From the NCBI GenBank assembly GCA_040751985.1, contig JBFMFU010000081.1:111302-175301 (forward strand): a stretch of 64,000 bases of DNA, written 5' to 3'. The DNA comes from Desulfoferula sp040751985 (GTDB taxonomy: Bacteria > Desulfobacterota > Desulfarculia > Desulfarculales > Desulfarculaceae). How positions within the stretch are numbered: position 1 is the first letter of the stretch; the number at the start of each line of letters is the position of its first letter. The notes below the pieces were generated by a model, which did no database searches, was not told where the DNA came from, and worked only from the letters and a program-made list of their open reading frames with translations. A program made the position numbers and the translations under genes. Positions 36,053 through 46,142 of this stretch are shown here, one piece after another.

Positions 36053-38224
36053 CTAGGCGCGCGGCTTGGCCAGGGCGGCCGCCGCGGCCTCGGCCATGTG
36101 CAGCACCTGGATGGGCGAGCGCCGCTGGTCCAGGCCGCCGCGCAGCTGCAGCACGCAGCCCGGACAGTCGGTGACCAGCAGCTCCGCGCCGGTGGCGGCC
36201 ACGTTGTCCAGCTTGCTATTCAGGATGGCGGCCGACATCTCCGGGAACTCCAGCGAGTAGGAGCCGCCGAAGCCGCAGCACACCTCCTCTTCCTCGTAGG
36301 CGCGGTAGTCATAGCCCGCGGCCTTGAGCAGGTCCCGCGGCGCCTGCCGCACACCCAGGCCCCGGCAGAGGTGGCAGGGCGCATGGTAGGCCGCCTTGGC
36401 CCCGCTGCCGGCCGGCGCCGGCTCCACGCCCAGCACCTCCACCATGAAGGAGCTGAAGTCGATGACCTTGGCCGCCAGCTGCCGGGCCTGCATGGCCAGG
36501 CTGGACTCGCCCTCCAAAAGGCGGGGCAGGTTCTCCTTGAGATGCGAGCCGCAGGAGGCGCACAGGGTCAGCACATAGTCGTACTGGGCCGGGTCCAGGG
36601 CGCGCAGGTTTTGCGCGGCCACCTCCCGGGCCGTGTCCTCCTCGCCCATCATCAGGGCCGGCAGGCCGCAGCAGGTCTGCTCGGGCGGGTAGTCCAGGCG
36701 CACCCCGCGGCCGCGTAGCAGCTTCAGCAGGGCCTCGGCCTGCTCCGGATAGACGAAGTCCACCAGGCAGCCGCCGAACAGGGCCACCCGCAGGCGGGGC
36801 TCGGTCTCGGGGCGGGCCAGCTCCGGCCAGCGGTCGCGCAGCGGGCGGCGGGCCACCACCGGCAGGCTGCGGAAGCCGTGCTCGCGGCCGAAGAAGAAGG
36901 GCAGGTGCCGGATGAGTCTGTCGCCGCGGGCCAGGGGCTTCTGGGCCAGGTAGGCCCGCCGCAGCAGGAAATGGAACAGGCGGCGGTTCTTGAGCACCAT
37001 GGACAGCAGTCGGTTCTTGGCCGGCCTGCGCGGCTCCTGGGACATAACCAGGCCAGCGGTTTTCTTGATCAGCCGCGGCAGATCGATACCCGCCGGGCAG
37101 GCCGCCTTGCAGGCCTGGCAGTTGAGGCAGTTCTGGACCAGGACGCGATCGTTCTGGCGACCGTGGTAGAAGTAAGTCAGGATCAGGCCGATGGCTCCGA
37201 TGTACACGTGACCATAGTTGTGCCCGCCCACTTTGTCGTAGATGGGGCAGACGTTGGCGCAGGTACCGCAGCGGATGCAGCGCAAGGCCTCCTTGAACAC
37301 CGGGTCCCGGGAAAGGGCCAGGCGGCCGTTGTCCAGGAAGACTACGTGCATTTCCTTGCGGCCCCCTGGTCCCACGGCGCAGGGCACCGCCCCGCTGATC
37401 CAGGTCACGTAGCTGGTGATGGCCTGGGTCATGCCCGTGTTGCGCACCAGCAGGTTCAGGATGGTCAGGGCCGAGGGCAGGTCCGGCACCAGCTTCTCCA
37501 GACCCACCAGGGCTACATGCACCCGCGGCAGGGTGGTCACCAGGCGGGCGTTGCCCTCGTTGGTGATGATGCCCACGGTGCCGCTGTCGGCCAGGCAGAA
37601 GTTGCCGCCGCTGATGCCCATGTCCGCGGACAGGAAGGCCTGGCGCAGCTCCCGGCGGGCCACCTCCACCAGGCCCTCCACGTTCTGGGGGTCCAGCCCA
37701 CGGCCGGTGACCCGGCTGAAAAGCTGGGCCACCTCCTGGCGGGAGAGATGAATAGCCGGCGCGATCATATGCGAGGGGCCCTCCCCCCGCAGTTGGATGA
37801 TCCACTCACCCAGGTCGGTCTCGGTCACGGTGAGGCCCTGGGCCTCCAGGTGGGCGTTGAGGAATATCTCCTCGCTGGTCATGGACTTGGACTTGACCAC
37901 CCGCTGGCAGCCGGCCTTCTGGGCGATGTCGGCGATGATGCGGTTGGCCTCGGCCGCGTCCGCGGCCAGATGCACCTGGGCGCCGCCGGCCTCGGCCGCC
38001 TGCTTGAACTGCTGGTACAGCTCGGGCAGGCGGGAGATGGCGTTCTCTTTGATACCGGCCACCTCCGCGGCCAGGGCCGCGAAGTCCAGGCCGGCGAAGC
38101 TCTCGGCGCGGCGCTGGCGGTTGCGGGTGGTGAAGCTGGACAGGGTCTGGCGCAGGAACTGGTTTTCCAGGGCCCGGCGCAGCTGGGCGCGGTACTGCTT
38201 GATGTCCGCAGGCGTGGACCTCAC
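36053..38224 (-). CDS. LutB-LutA fusion: LUD-domain ferredoxin with two C-terminal cysteine-rich (CCG) domains
   Basis: 723 residues from GTG at 38224, overlapping the upstream stop (GTGA). Residues about 60-300 are the LUD domain (VKSKSMTSEEIFLN, GISGGNFCLADSGTVGIITNEGN). Two [4Fe-4S] motifs follow: CIRCGTCANVCP (about 318) and CLNCQACKAACP (about 370). The C-terminal third holds two CCG domains (TCCGLPALM near 518 and VCCGFGGSY near 650) as in LutA/GlcF. In Bacillus these parts are separate LutA and LutB of L-lactate oxidation. It probably oxidises L-lactate with the LutC-like partner and feeds electrons to the membrane. Confidence 0.92.
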   Translation of the reverse strand: MRSTPADIKQYRAQLRRALENQFLRQTLSSFTTRNRQRRAESFAGLDFAALAAEVAGIKENAISRLPELYQQFKQAAEAGGAQVHLAADAAEANRIIADIAQKAGCQRVVKSKSMTSEEIFLNAHLEAQGLTVTETDLGEWIIQLRGEGPSHMIAPAIHLSRQEVAQLFSRVTGRGLDPQNVEGLVEVARRELRQAFLSADMGISGGNFCLADSGTVGIITNEGNARLVTTLPRVHVALVGLEKLVPDLPSALTILNLLVRNTGMTQAITSYVTWISGAVPCAVGPGGRKEMHVVFLDNGRLALSRDPVFKEALRCIRCGTCANVCPIYDKVGGHNYGHVYIGAIGLILTYFYHGRQNDRVLVQNCLNCQACKAACPAGIDLPRLIKKTAGLVMSQEPRRPAKNRLLSMVLKNRRLFHFLLRRAYLAQKPLARGDRLIRHLPFFFGREHGFRSLPVVARRPLRDRWPELARPETEPRLRVALFGGCLVDFVYPEQAEALLKLLRGRGVRLDYPPEQTCCGLPALMMGEEDTAREVAAQNLRALDPAQYDYVLTLCASCGSHLKENLPRLLEGESSLAMQARQLAAKVIDFSSFMVEVLGVEPAPAGSGAKAAYHAPCHLCRGLGVRQAPRDLLKAAGYDYRAYEEEEVCCGFGGSYSLEFPEMSAAILNSKLDNVAATGAELLVTDCPGCVLQLRGGLDQRRSPIQVLHMAEAAAAALAKPRA

Positions 38225-38775
38225 GCGGCCTCCTCCAACAGCAGCGCGTACACCTGGCGGGGACCGTGCGCGCCCATGGTCAGGATCAGCTCGATGTCGC
38301 CGGTGCGGCTGGGGCCGGTGACCAAGGCCAGGTAGGCCCGGGGCCGCTGCAGGAGCCCCTGCAGCTCGTCCTGCAGGGAGGCCAGGTTCGGGCGCAGGCG
38401 CGAGGCGGGCAGCACGGCCACGTGCACCTCGGACAGCATGCTGGCCAGGCGCAGGTCTTCGTCCAGCGAGTCCAGAATCAGGGTGCCGGTCTGGGCCACG
38501 CCCCAGTTGGCGGGCGTAAAGCCGCAGAAGATGTTGTCGGCCTGGGCGCGCAGGTCCTGGCTGAACACCTGCAGCCCTGCCTCCTGCCCGGCCACCTGGA
38601 TGCACTCCAGCTCGGCCTGACTCCAGCCCGGCGCGGCCAGGGTGCGGCCCCCCATCTCATGGGTGAGGCGCACCGCATAGGCCACGGCCGCCTCCAGGTC
38701 CGGCACGCCCTGGGCCCGGCCGCCCATGGCAGCGAGGCTCTGGGTGAAGCTTGTCTGCAAAGACTCTGGACTCAT
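38221..38775 (-). CDS. LutC-like LUD domain protein (lactate utilisation)
   Basis: 184 residues. The LUD fold is seen in WGVAQTGTLILDS and SSE-like core strands, ending with ALVTGPSRTGDIELILTMGAHGPRQVYAL (first 20 residues or fewer carry the SRTGDIE signature). LutC is the small third subunit of the LutABC L-lactate dehydrogenase complex. ATG at 38775 with GAGGAGGG. It is first in the two-gene operon and diverges from glcD across 139 bases. Confidence 0.9.
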   Translation of the reverse strand: MSPESLQTSFTQSLAAMGGRAQGVPDLEAAVAYAVRLTHEMGGRTLAAPGWSQAELECIQVAGQEAGLQVFSQDLRAQADNIFCGFTPANWGVAQTGTLILDSLDEDLRLASMLSEVHVAVLPASRLRPNLASLQDELQGLLQRPRAYLALVTGPSRTGDIELILTMGAHGPRQVYALLLEEAA

Positions 38776-38914
38776 GCGCCCTCCTCGCGTTCGCGGCCTA
38801 ACATATTAGCAGATGGCGGGGTGTTTCTCTAACAAACCAGAGCCGTTTCCAAAAGCAGGGCCATGCATTAGTATTAGAAGGCCCTTCAGCAACCGGCCAG
38901 CACGGGGAGAGGTC

Positions 38915-40294
38915 ATGCGCGATCCGGCCCTGATCAAAAAGTTCATCGATATCCTGGGCGCGGACAGCGTCTTTGACCAGGAGTCGGACCTGCTCACCTA
39001 TTCCTACGATGCGGCCGGACTGCCCGGCCAGGCCCCCTGGCTGGCTGTGCGGCCCCGCAGCCTGGAGCAGTTGGGCCAGACAATCAAGCTGTGCCACCTG
39101 GAAGGCCTGCCGCTCACGGTGCGCGGGGCCGGCACCAACCTCAGCGGCGGGGCCATACCCCGGCCGGACGGCGTGGTGCTGCTGACCAGCGCCCTGAAGC
39201 GCATCATCGAGATCAACCAGGCCGACATGTATGCGGTGGTGGAGCCGGGGGTGGTCACGGCCCAGTTCTTCGCCGCGGCCATGGCTCAGGGCCTGTTCTA
39301 CCCGCCCGACCCCGGCAGCCAGGCGGTATCCACCCTGGGCGGCAACGTGGCTGAAAACTCCGGCGGCCTGCGCGGCCTCAAGTACGGCGTCACCCGGGAC
39401 TACGTCATGGGCCTGAGCTTCTTCGACAGCCAGGGCGAACTGGTGCACACCGGCGCCCGCACCGTCAAGTGCGTCACCGGCTACAACCTGGCCGGGCTCA
39501 TGGTGGGCTCCGAAGGCACCCTGGGCGTCTTCGGCCGCATCATCCTCAAGCTGATCCCGCCGCCGGCCGCGGCCAGGGCCATGGTGGCGATGTACGAGCG
39601 CATGCAGGACGCCTCGGAGAGCGTGGCGGCCATCATCGCGGCCCGCATCCTGCCGGCCACCCTGGAGTTCATGGACAACTTCACCATCCGCACCGTGGAG
39701 GACTACAGCCAGGCCGGCCTGCCTCGGGAGGCGGCGGCCCTGCTGTTGATCGAGGTGGACGGCCACCCGGCCCAGGTGGAAGAGGAGGCGGCCCGGGTGC
39801 AGGAGATCTGCCGCCGTCACGGAGCCAAGGTGCAGGTGGCACAGGACGCGGCCCAGCGGGACAAGATATGGGAGGCGCGGCGGGCGGCCATCCCGGCCCT
39901 GGCGCGGCTAAAGCCCTCCATCTGGCTGGAGGACGCCACGGTGCCCCGCAGCCAGATTCCGGCCATGATCCTGTCCCTGACCGAGATCGCGGCCCAGCAT
40001 CAGCTCACCATCGGCACCTTTGGCCACGCCGGCGACGGCAACCTGCACCCCACCATCGTCTATGACAAGCGCGACCCGGACCAGCGCCAGCGGGTGGCCG
40101 CGGCCGTGGAGGCCATATTCGAGCGGGCCCTGGCCCTGGGCGGCACCCTCTCGGGCGAGCACGGCCTGGGCCTGACCAAGGTGCGTTTCCTGGCCAACGA
40201 GGTGGGGCCGGCCACCATCGCCTGGTCCCGCCGCCTCAAGGCCGCCCTGGACCCCAAGGGCATCCTCAACCCCGGCAAGGCCATCGGGGGCTAG
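38915..40294 (+). CDS. glcD: FAD-linked oxidase, GlcD/D-lactate dehydrogenase type
   Basis: 459 residues from ATG at 38915, which has GGGGAGAGG upstream. The FAD_binding_4 (PCMH) domain reads TVRGAGTNLSGGAIP and LGGNVAENSGGLRGLKYG; the C-terminal oxidase domain ends with the typical FGHAGDGNLHPTI and SGEHGLGLTK motifs. Members oxidise glycolate or D-lactate. In sulfate reducers this partner pair is usually D-lactate dehydrogenase. The Fe-S subunit gene follows 2 bases later. Substrate cannot be fixed from sequence. Confidence 0.92.
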   Translation: MRDPALIKKFIDILGADSVFDQESDLLTYSYDAAGLPGQAPWLAVRPRSLEQLGQTIKLCHLEGLPLTVRGAGTNLSGGAIPRPDGVVLLTSALKRIIEINQADMYAVVEPGVVTAQFFAAAMAQGLFYPPDPGSQAVSTLGGNVAENSGGLRGLKYGVTRDYVMGLSFFDSQGELVHTGARTVKCVTGYNLAGLMVGSEGTLGVFGRIILKLIPPPAAARAMVAMYERMQDASESVAAIIAARILPATLEFMDNFTIRTVEDYSQAGLPREAAALLLIEVDGHPAQVEEEAARVQEICRRHGAKVQVAQDAAQRDKIWEARRAAIPALARLKPSIWLEDATVPRSQIPAMILSLTEIAAQHQLTIGTFGHAGDGNLHPTIVYDKRDPDQRQRVAAAVEAIFERALALGGTLSGEHGLGLTKVRFLANEVGPATIAWSRRLKAALDPKGILNPGKAIGG

Positions 40295-40296
40295 GG

Positions 40297-41589
40297 TTGG
40301 CCTCCCTGCGCCGCCTGGCCGCGCTGCTGGCCGAGCTGGACGACCAGCTCATCGCCTGCATGCGCTGCGGCTTCTGCCAGGCCGTGTGCCCCCTCTACGG
40401 GCAGACCGGCCGCGAGGCGGACGTGGCCCGGGGCAAGCTGGCCCTGCTGGACGGCCTGGCCCAGGAGATGCTGCGCGACGCGGTCGGCGTGCAAGAGCGC
40501 CTGGGGCGCTGCCTGCTCTGCGGGGCCTGCGCCACCCACTGCCCCAGCGGGGTCAAGGTGCTGGACATCTTCCTCAAGGCCCGGGCCCTGCTCACCAGCT
40601 ACCTGGGCCTCAGCCCGGCCCAGAAGCTGGTGTTTCGGGGCCTGCTGTCCCGGCCGGCCCTGTTCAACCGCCTGCTGGCCCTGGCCGCGCCCTGGCAGGC
40701 GCTGCTGGCCCGGCCCGCCGACGAGCTGTTGGGCACCTCCTGCTCGCGCCTGGTGTCGCCCTTTGGCCCGCGCCACTTCCGGCGCCTGGCCCCAAAGCCC
40801 CTGCACTGGCTGGTGCCGGAGCAGCACATTGCGCCGGGCGCCTCGGGCCTGCGGGTGGGGTTTTTCGTGGGCTGCCTGATCGACAAGCTCTACCCAACCG
40901 TGGGCTCGGCCGCGCTCAAGGTCCTGGCGCACCACGGCGTGGGCGTGGAGCTGCCGGCCCTGCAGGCCTGCTGCGGCATGCCGGCCCTGTCCGCGGGCGA
41001 AAGCCTGACCTTCCACCGGCTGCTGGTGCACAACCTGGAGCGCTTCCAGCCCCAGGACTTCGACTACCTGCTCACCGCCTGCGCCACCTGCGCGGCCGCC
41101 ATCCGGCATTTGTGGCCGCTCATGGGCCGGGAGCTGAGCGCGGCCCAGCAGGCGCAGGTGCAGGCCCTGGCCGACAAAACCAGAGACGTGAGCCAGTTTT
41201 TGCTGGAGACGGGCCTGTTGGCCGAGGGCAAAGCCGCCGAAAATGGCGGCTGGCCGGTGACCTACCACGATCCCTGCCACCTGCGCAACTCCCTGGGCGT
41301 GACCCAGCAGCCCCGCCAGGTGCTGGCCGCCAGCCCGGGCTGGCATCTGCAGGAAATGGCGGCGGCGGACTCCTGCTGCGGCATGGGCGGCAGCTTCAGC
41401 CTGCAGCACTACGAGCTGTCCGCGGCCCTGGGCCGGCGCAAGCTGGCCAACATCGTGGCCAGCGGCTGCCAGGCCGTGGCCACCTCCTGCCCGGCCTGCA
41501 TGATGCACATCAGCGACATGCTCTCCCAGGTTGGCGAGCGGGTGGCGGTCAAGCACGTGGTGGAGGTCTACGCAGAGAGTTTGGGCTGA
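40297..41589 (+). CDS. glcF: Glycolate/lactate oxidase Fe-S subunit (GlcF-like)
   Basis: 430 residues, TTG start at 40297. Two [4Fe-4S] motifs, CMRCGFCQAVCP (about 21-32) and CLLCGACATHCP (about 71-82), precede two CCG domains (ACCGMPALS near 227 and SCCGMGGSFS near 364) that bind an additional cluster. It passes electrons from the GlcD-type flavoprotein to quinone or another carrier. Arrangement GlcD-GlcF divergent from LutC-LutBA suggests joint control of both lactate isomers. Confidence 0.92.
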   Translation: MASLRRLAALLAELDDQLIACMRCGFCQAVCPLYGQTGREADVARGKLALLDGLAQEMLRDAVGVQERLGRCLLCGACATHCPSGVKVLDIFLKARALLTSYLGLSPAQKLVFRGLLSRPALFNRLLALAAPWQALLARPADELLGTSCSRLVSPFGPRHFRRLAPKPLHWLVPEQHIAPGASGLRVGFFVGCLIDKLYPTVGSAALKVLAHHGVGVELPALQACCGMPALSAGESLTFHRLLVHNLERFQPQDFDYLLTACATCAAAIRHLWPLMGRELSAAQQAQVQALADKTRDVSQFLLETGLLAEGKAAENGGWPVTYHDPCHLRNSLGVTQQPRQVLAASPGWHLQEMAAADSCCGMGGSFSLQHYELSAALGRRKLANIVASGCQAVATSCPACMMHISDMLSQVGERVAVKHVVEVYAESLG

Positions 41590-41647
41590 GTCGTCAAAAC
41601 AAGAGACGGAAGCGCGGCGAGAAATCCGGCGTCGTCGGGGTTCGGAC

Positions 41648-41983
41648 CTATTCGAGAAGGGCGTCCAGCAGGCGGGCGGCTTGTCTGAGTTTTTTTTCGT
41701 CGGCCGAGGCCAGGGCTTCGGCAACGTGTGCCCTGAGCTTCCTAAGGGTGGGGACCTCGTGCTCAAGGACAAACAGGTCTCTCAGCTTCACACCCAACCC
41801 ATCGGCGATACGGGCCAGATTTTCTAGACTGGGGTTTCTCTCACCGCGCTCTATGCTACCCAAGTACTTGTAATTTATCGAAGCCTTCTCTCCCAATTCC
41901 TCCTGAGTCATACCCCGGGCGGTCCGCAGCGCCCTGACGCGGCTACCAAGCATCTTTTTTATTCCTGCCTGACTTTTCTCCAT
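41648..41983 (-). CDS. XRE-family transcriptional regulator
   Basis: 111 residues. The helix-turn-helix (about 16-70) has RALRTARGMTQEELGEKA, then YLGSIERGERNPSLENLARI, the classic Cro/C1 pattern. The rest is a short helical tail that may dimerise. It is convergent with glcF and divergent from the lipoprotein genes. A perfect palindrome lies 67 bases upstream of its start at 42050 and is a plausible own operator. GC content falls in this patch. Confidence 0.9.
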   Translation of the reverse strand: MEKSQAGIKKMLGSRVRALRTARGMTQEELGEKASINYKYLGSIERGERNPSLENLARIADGLGVKLRDLFVLEHEVPTLRKLRAHVAEALASADEKKLRQAARLLDALLE

Positions 41984-42039
41984 GGATTGAACATATCCCG
42001 GCCCCTCTGGGCGAAAAACCGTCTGGACTAAGTTTTGGG

Positions 42040-42069
42040 TTGACTTATGCTACTTATAAGTAGTATTTT
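42040..42069 (+). promoter_or_regulatory. Promoter-like site with embedded palindromic operator candidate
   Basis: TTGACT (42040-42045) and TATTTT (42064-42069) stand 18 bases apart. Between them lies a perfect 14-base palindrome, CTACTTATAAGTAG (42050-42063). The half-site CTACTTA recurs at 42112. The position, between an XRE gene and lipoprotein genes reading away from it, suggests repressor binding over the promoter of the lipoprotein unit. Confidence 0.55.
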
Positions 42070-42192
42070 GCTCGCCGAAGATACTCATCAAAGACTTTTG
42101 CACCCAAAAAGCTACTTAATGAGGCCACGGGCTGTGGCAAGGCGTCCTCAGCAACGGACGCTGCTTATTCCACCGGAAATTGGGGGTAGGTA

Positions 42193-42483
42193 ATGAAGCG
42201 CATCACGTTTTTGATTTTGATTCTGACCATCCTGGCCCTGGGCCTGGGCTGTTCCGGAGGCGGGGGGGGCGGCTCAACGGGCAACTCTCTGGTGGGCACC
42301 TGGCAGAGAACCAGCGCCACAAACTCGCCCACCGCCGCGGTAAGAGCGACCTTCAGTGGCAATAGCAGTGGGGGCACCGTACAGGCGACACAGTTAAATG
42401 GTGTGATAATTACTGGGCAATGGAGCCTGTCGGGCTCGACGGTCGTAATAACCCCCAATGGAGGCGGAGCCCCTTCTCTATGA
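42193..42483 (+). CDS. Small lipoprotein with a poly-Gly linker (C-terminus probably frameshifted)
   Basis: 96 residues: signal peptide with lipobox LGLGC (Cys at about 20), a Ser-Gly6-Ser linker, then a small domain with GTWQRTSATNS and ITGQWSLSGSTVVITP resembling lipocalin-like beta-strands. The frame ends in a TGA at 42481, while a frame shifted by one base continues for 25 more codons with the strand pattern expected for the end of this domain. A missing base in the C5 run at 42452-42456 would restore one protein. It is divergent from the XRE gene. Confidence 0.65.
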   Translation: MKRITFLILILTILALGLGCSGGGGGGSTGNSLVGTWQRTSATNSPTAAVRATFSGNSSGGTVQATQLNGVIITGQWSLSGSTVVITPNGGGAPSL

Positions 42484-42557
42484 CAGTTCAATTCGTGGAC
42501 GCCAACAACATGCGGCTGATTGAAGCTGACGGCACCTCAACCTGGAGGCGGGTCTGA
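42480..42557 (+). pseudogene. Out-of-frame continuation of the lipoprotein domain
   Basis: Begins with ATG overlapping the TGA of the previous frame and ends with TGA at 42555-42557. The 25 codons read MTVQFVDANNMRLIEADG followed by TSTWRRV, which looks like the last strands of a lipocalin-like domain (a central dG-x4-R pattern). Most likely the severed tail, by mutation or sequence error. Translational coupling through ATGA is the alternative. Confidence 0.45.
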
Positions 42558-42592
42558 AGCGGATGCTGATGGGGCACAGATTAGAAGCCACG

Positions 42593-42922
42593 ATGAAGTT
42601 TCCGTGGACCGCTCTGCTGCTGGTCGCCGCATTGGTCCTGATCTGCTTCCTACCTGCCTGCCCCGGCGGCGGGGGAGGCGGCAGCGAAGAGCAAGTCGAA
42701 AAAGGAAATCAGCTTTGGTTCTACGCTCCCGGTGCAGGATATACCGCGACAGTCACCGCACCGGGTGGCAACTTCAGTTGTAACACCGACAACAGCGGGG
42801 AATGTCGCGTACGCGACATTCCCAATGGCCGGTACTCAGTGGAAGCCCGCCAGGGTAACACCGTGCGGAAGCACCAAACCTTTACCTGGACTGGCCACGA
42901 CAAGCATCAATTCTGGCTTTAA
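42593..42922 (+). CDS. Small lipoprotein with poly-Gly linker and a Cys-pair beta domain
   Basis: 109 residues from the ATG at 42593 (an in-frame ATG at 42563 would add 10). Signal sequence with lipobox FLPAC, then Pro-Gly6-Ser, the same linker design as the previous lipoprotein although the codons differ. The small mature domain reads TATVTAPGGNFSCNTDNSGE then CRVRDIPNGRYSVEARQ, which resembles a Cna-B/carboxypeptidase-regulatory-like beta sandwich. No function can be assigned. A strong hairpin follows. Confidence 0.65.
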   Translation: MKFPWTALLLVAALVLICFLPACPGGGGGGSEEQVEKGNQLWFYAPGAGYTATVTAPGGNFSCNTDNSGECRVRDIPNGRYSVEARQGNTVRKHQTFTWTGHDKHQFWL

Positions 42923-42979
42923 AAATTTACCCCTCGCGCCTCGGCTTTGAGGTGTGTCTAAACCAGCCCCCAAATAACC

Positions 42980-43020
42980 GGGGGCAGCGCCTCCCCGACG
43001 CTGCCCCCCATTGATCTTTT
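42980..43020. terminator. GC-rich hairpin between convergent genes
   Basis: Perfect 10-base-pair stem GGGGGCAGCG (42980-42989) with CGCTGCCCCC (42999-43008), 9-base loop, followed on the plus strand by a short ATCTTTT. It probably terminates the lipoprotein unit and perhaps, in the other direction, the acetoacetyl-CoA synthetase gene, although the T-tract there is weak. Confidence 0.6.
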
Positions 43021-43034
43021 CGGCTTGCAGGCCT

Positions 43035-44987
<1,953 letters not shown>

Positions 44988-45055
44988 GAATCGGGCTCCC
45001 TTTTCCTGACTGCCGGGGCCGCGGGCGGCCCTCCCCTCCCCCCAAAGGGTATTGG

Positions 45056-45874
45056 TTAAAAACTCAGCTCGGTGGTCTTGAGCTGATTATCCACTGACGC
45101 CACCCCGGCAAAGCCGCGGGCGATCTTTTCGGCGGTCTGCTTGGCCGCCTTGTCCAGCACCACGCCGGTGAGCAGCATCTGGCCCTTTTGGCTGCTGTCC
45201 ACCACCAAGTCGCGGTAGGGGGTGGTGGGCAGCTTCTTCTTGATGGCCGCCTCCACCTTCTTGGCCAGGGCCAGGCTGGCGAAGCGCTCCTTTTGCTGCG
45301 GGCTGATCTGGCCCAGGCCCTTGGCCGCAGCGCAGATCAGGGCAGAGGCCACCTGCGGGCTCAGCTCGGCGGTGTTGATCACCAGGTCGTATAGCGACCA
45401 GTCGGCCAGGTCCTTGTGGAAGACGCTCTCGATCAGGGAGCGGCGCTGCTTGTCCACCCGGCTGATGAACTCCGCCGCCTCCTCGCCGCTGGTGCCGAAG
45501 CGCTCTTGCACCCGCCGCACCCTCAGCTTGGTGGGCGCCACCACCCGCGCCCGCAGCACGGCCGGCTGGCCGCCCAGCACGATCTGGGCCCCGCGGCCCA
45601 GGATCACCAGGTCGCCGCCCGCGGCCAGCTCATAGACCAGGGCCGCGAACATGGCGGTGTTGGCCGGCTCGCGGAAGAACAGGCGCTCCAGGAAGCCGCC
45701 GCTGGCCTCGGCCTCGAAGGCCTGGCAGGCCTTCTTGAACTCCGCGTCGCACTCGGTCTGCAGCCGATGCATGTCCTGGTAGCCCACCAGGTTCAGACCC
45801 AACTCGGTGGTCACCTGCTTGGCGATCTGCTCCCCGAAGCTGCCCACCTGACGCGATATGGTAACTATAGCCAT
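45056..45874 (-). CDS. Cytidylate kinase-like family protein fused to a C-terminal BON domain
   Basis: 272 residues from the ATG at 45874. The N-terminal P-loop region reads VTISRQVGSFGEQIAKQV, the form of the SRxxGS kinase loop found in the cytidylate-kinase-like group; LVILGRGAQIVL and DLVINTAELS also fit. From about 205 the sequence becomes a BON-type fold (LALAKKVEAAIKKKLP, VVDSSQKGQMLLTGVVLD, AGVASVDNQLK). BON domains usually sit in exported or membrane-attached proteins, but no signal peptide is seen. Substrate unknown; a role sensing nucleotides is only a guess. Confidence 0.8.
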   Translation of the reverse strand: MAIVTISRQVGSFGEQIAKQVTTELGLNLVGYQDMHRLQTECDAEFKKACQAFEAEASGGFLERLFFREPANTAMFAALVYELAAGGDLVILGRGAQIVLGGQPAVLRARVVAPTKLRVRRVQERFGTSGEEAAEFISRVDKQRRSLIESVFHKDLADWSLYDLVINTAELSPQVASALICAAAKGLGQISPQQKERFASLALAKKVEAAIKKKLPTTPYRDLVVDSSQKGQMLLTGVVLDKAAKQTAEKIARGFAGVASVDNQLKTTELSF

Positions 45875-46142
45875 GCAATCAACCTCTCTGCGCCCAAATC
45901 TATGTAGGGTCCGGCCCTGGGGGACCAGGCCAACCATAGCACAACCTGGCGGTTTCCGGGACTCCGCTGGCCGCTCCCGGCGGAGTTATCCCATGGTACT
46001 ACGGGCCTTTGGCCGCGGACAACGTTGTTTTGGCCCTGAAGATGGGCTCCAGGCAGGTTTTGGCAGCGGGCCCGGAATATGATAGGTTGCTGGCAGGGAG
46101 TTCACTCATCATAGCGACACCTGCATATCGGGAGTGAGAAGC

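Noticed and set aside
42481..42483. Selenocysteine read-through at the TGA of the lipoprotein (and at 63664)
   Set aside because: selA is present, but no SECIS-like hairpin was seen after these TGAs, and the continuing similarity is in another frame, not the same one.
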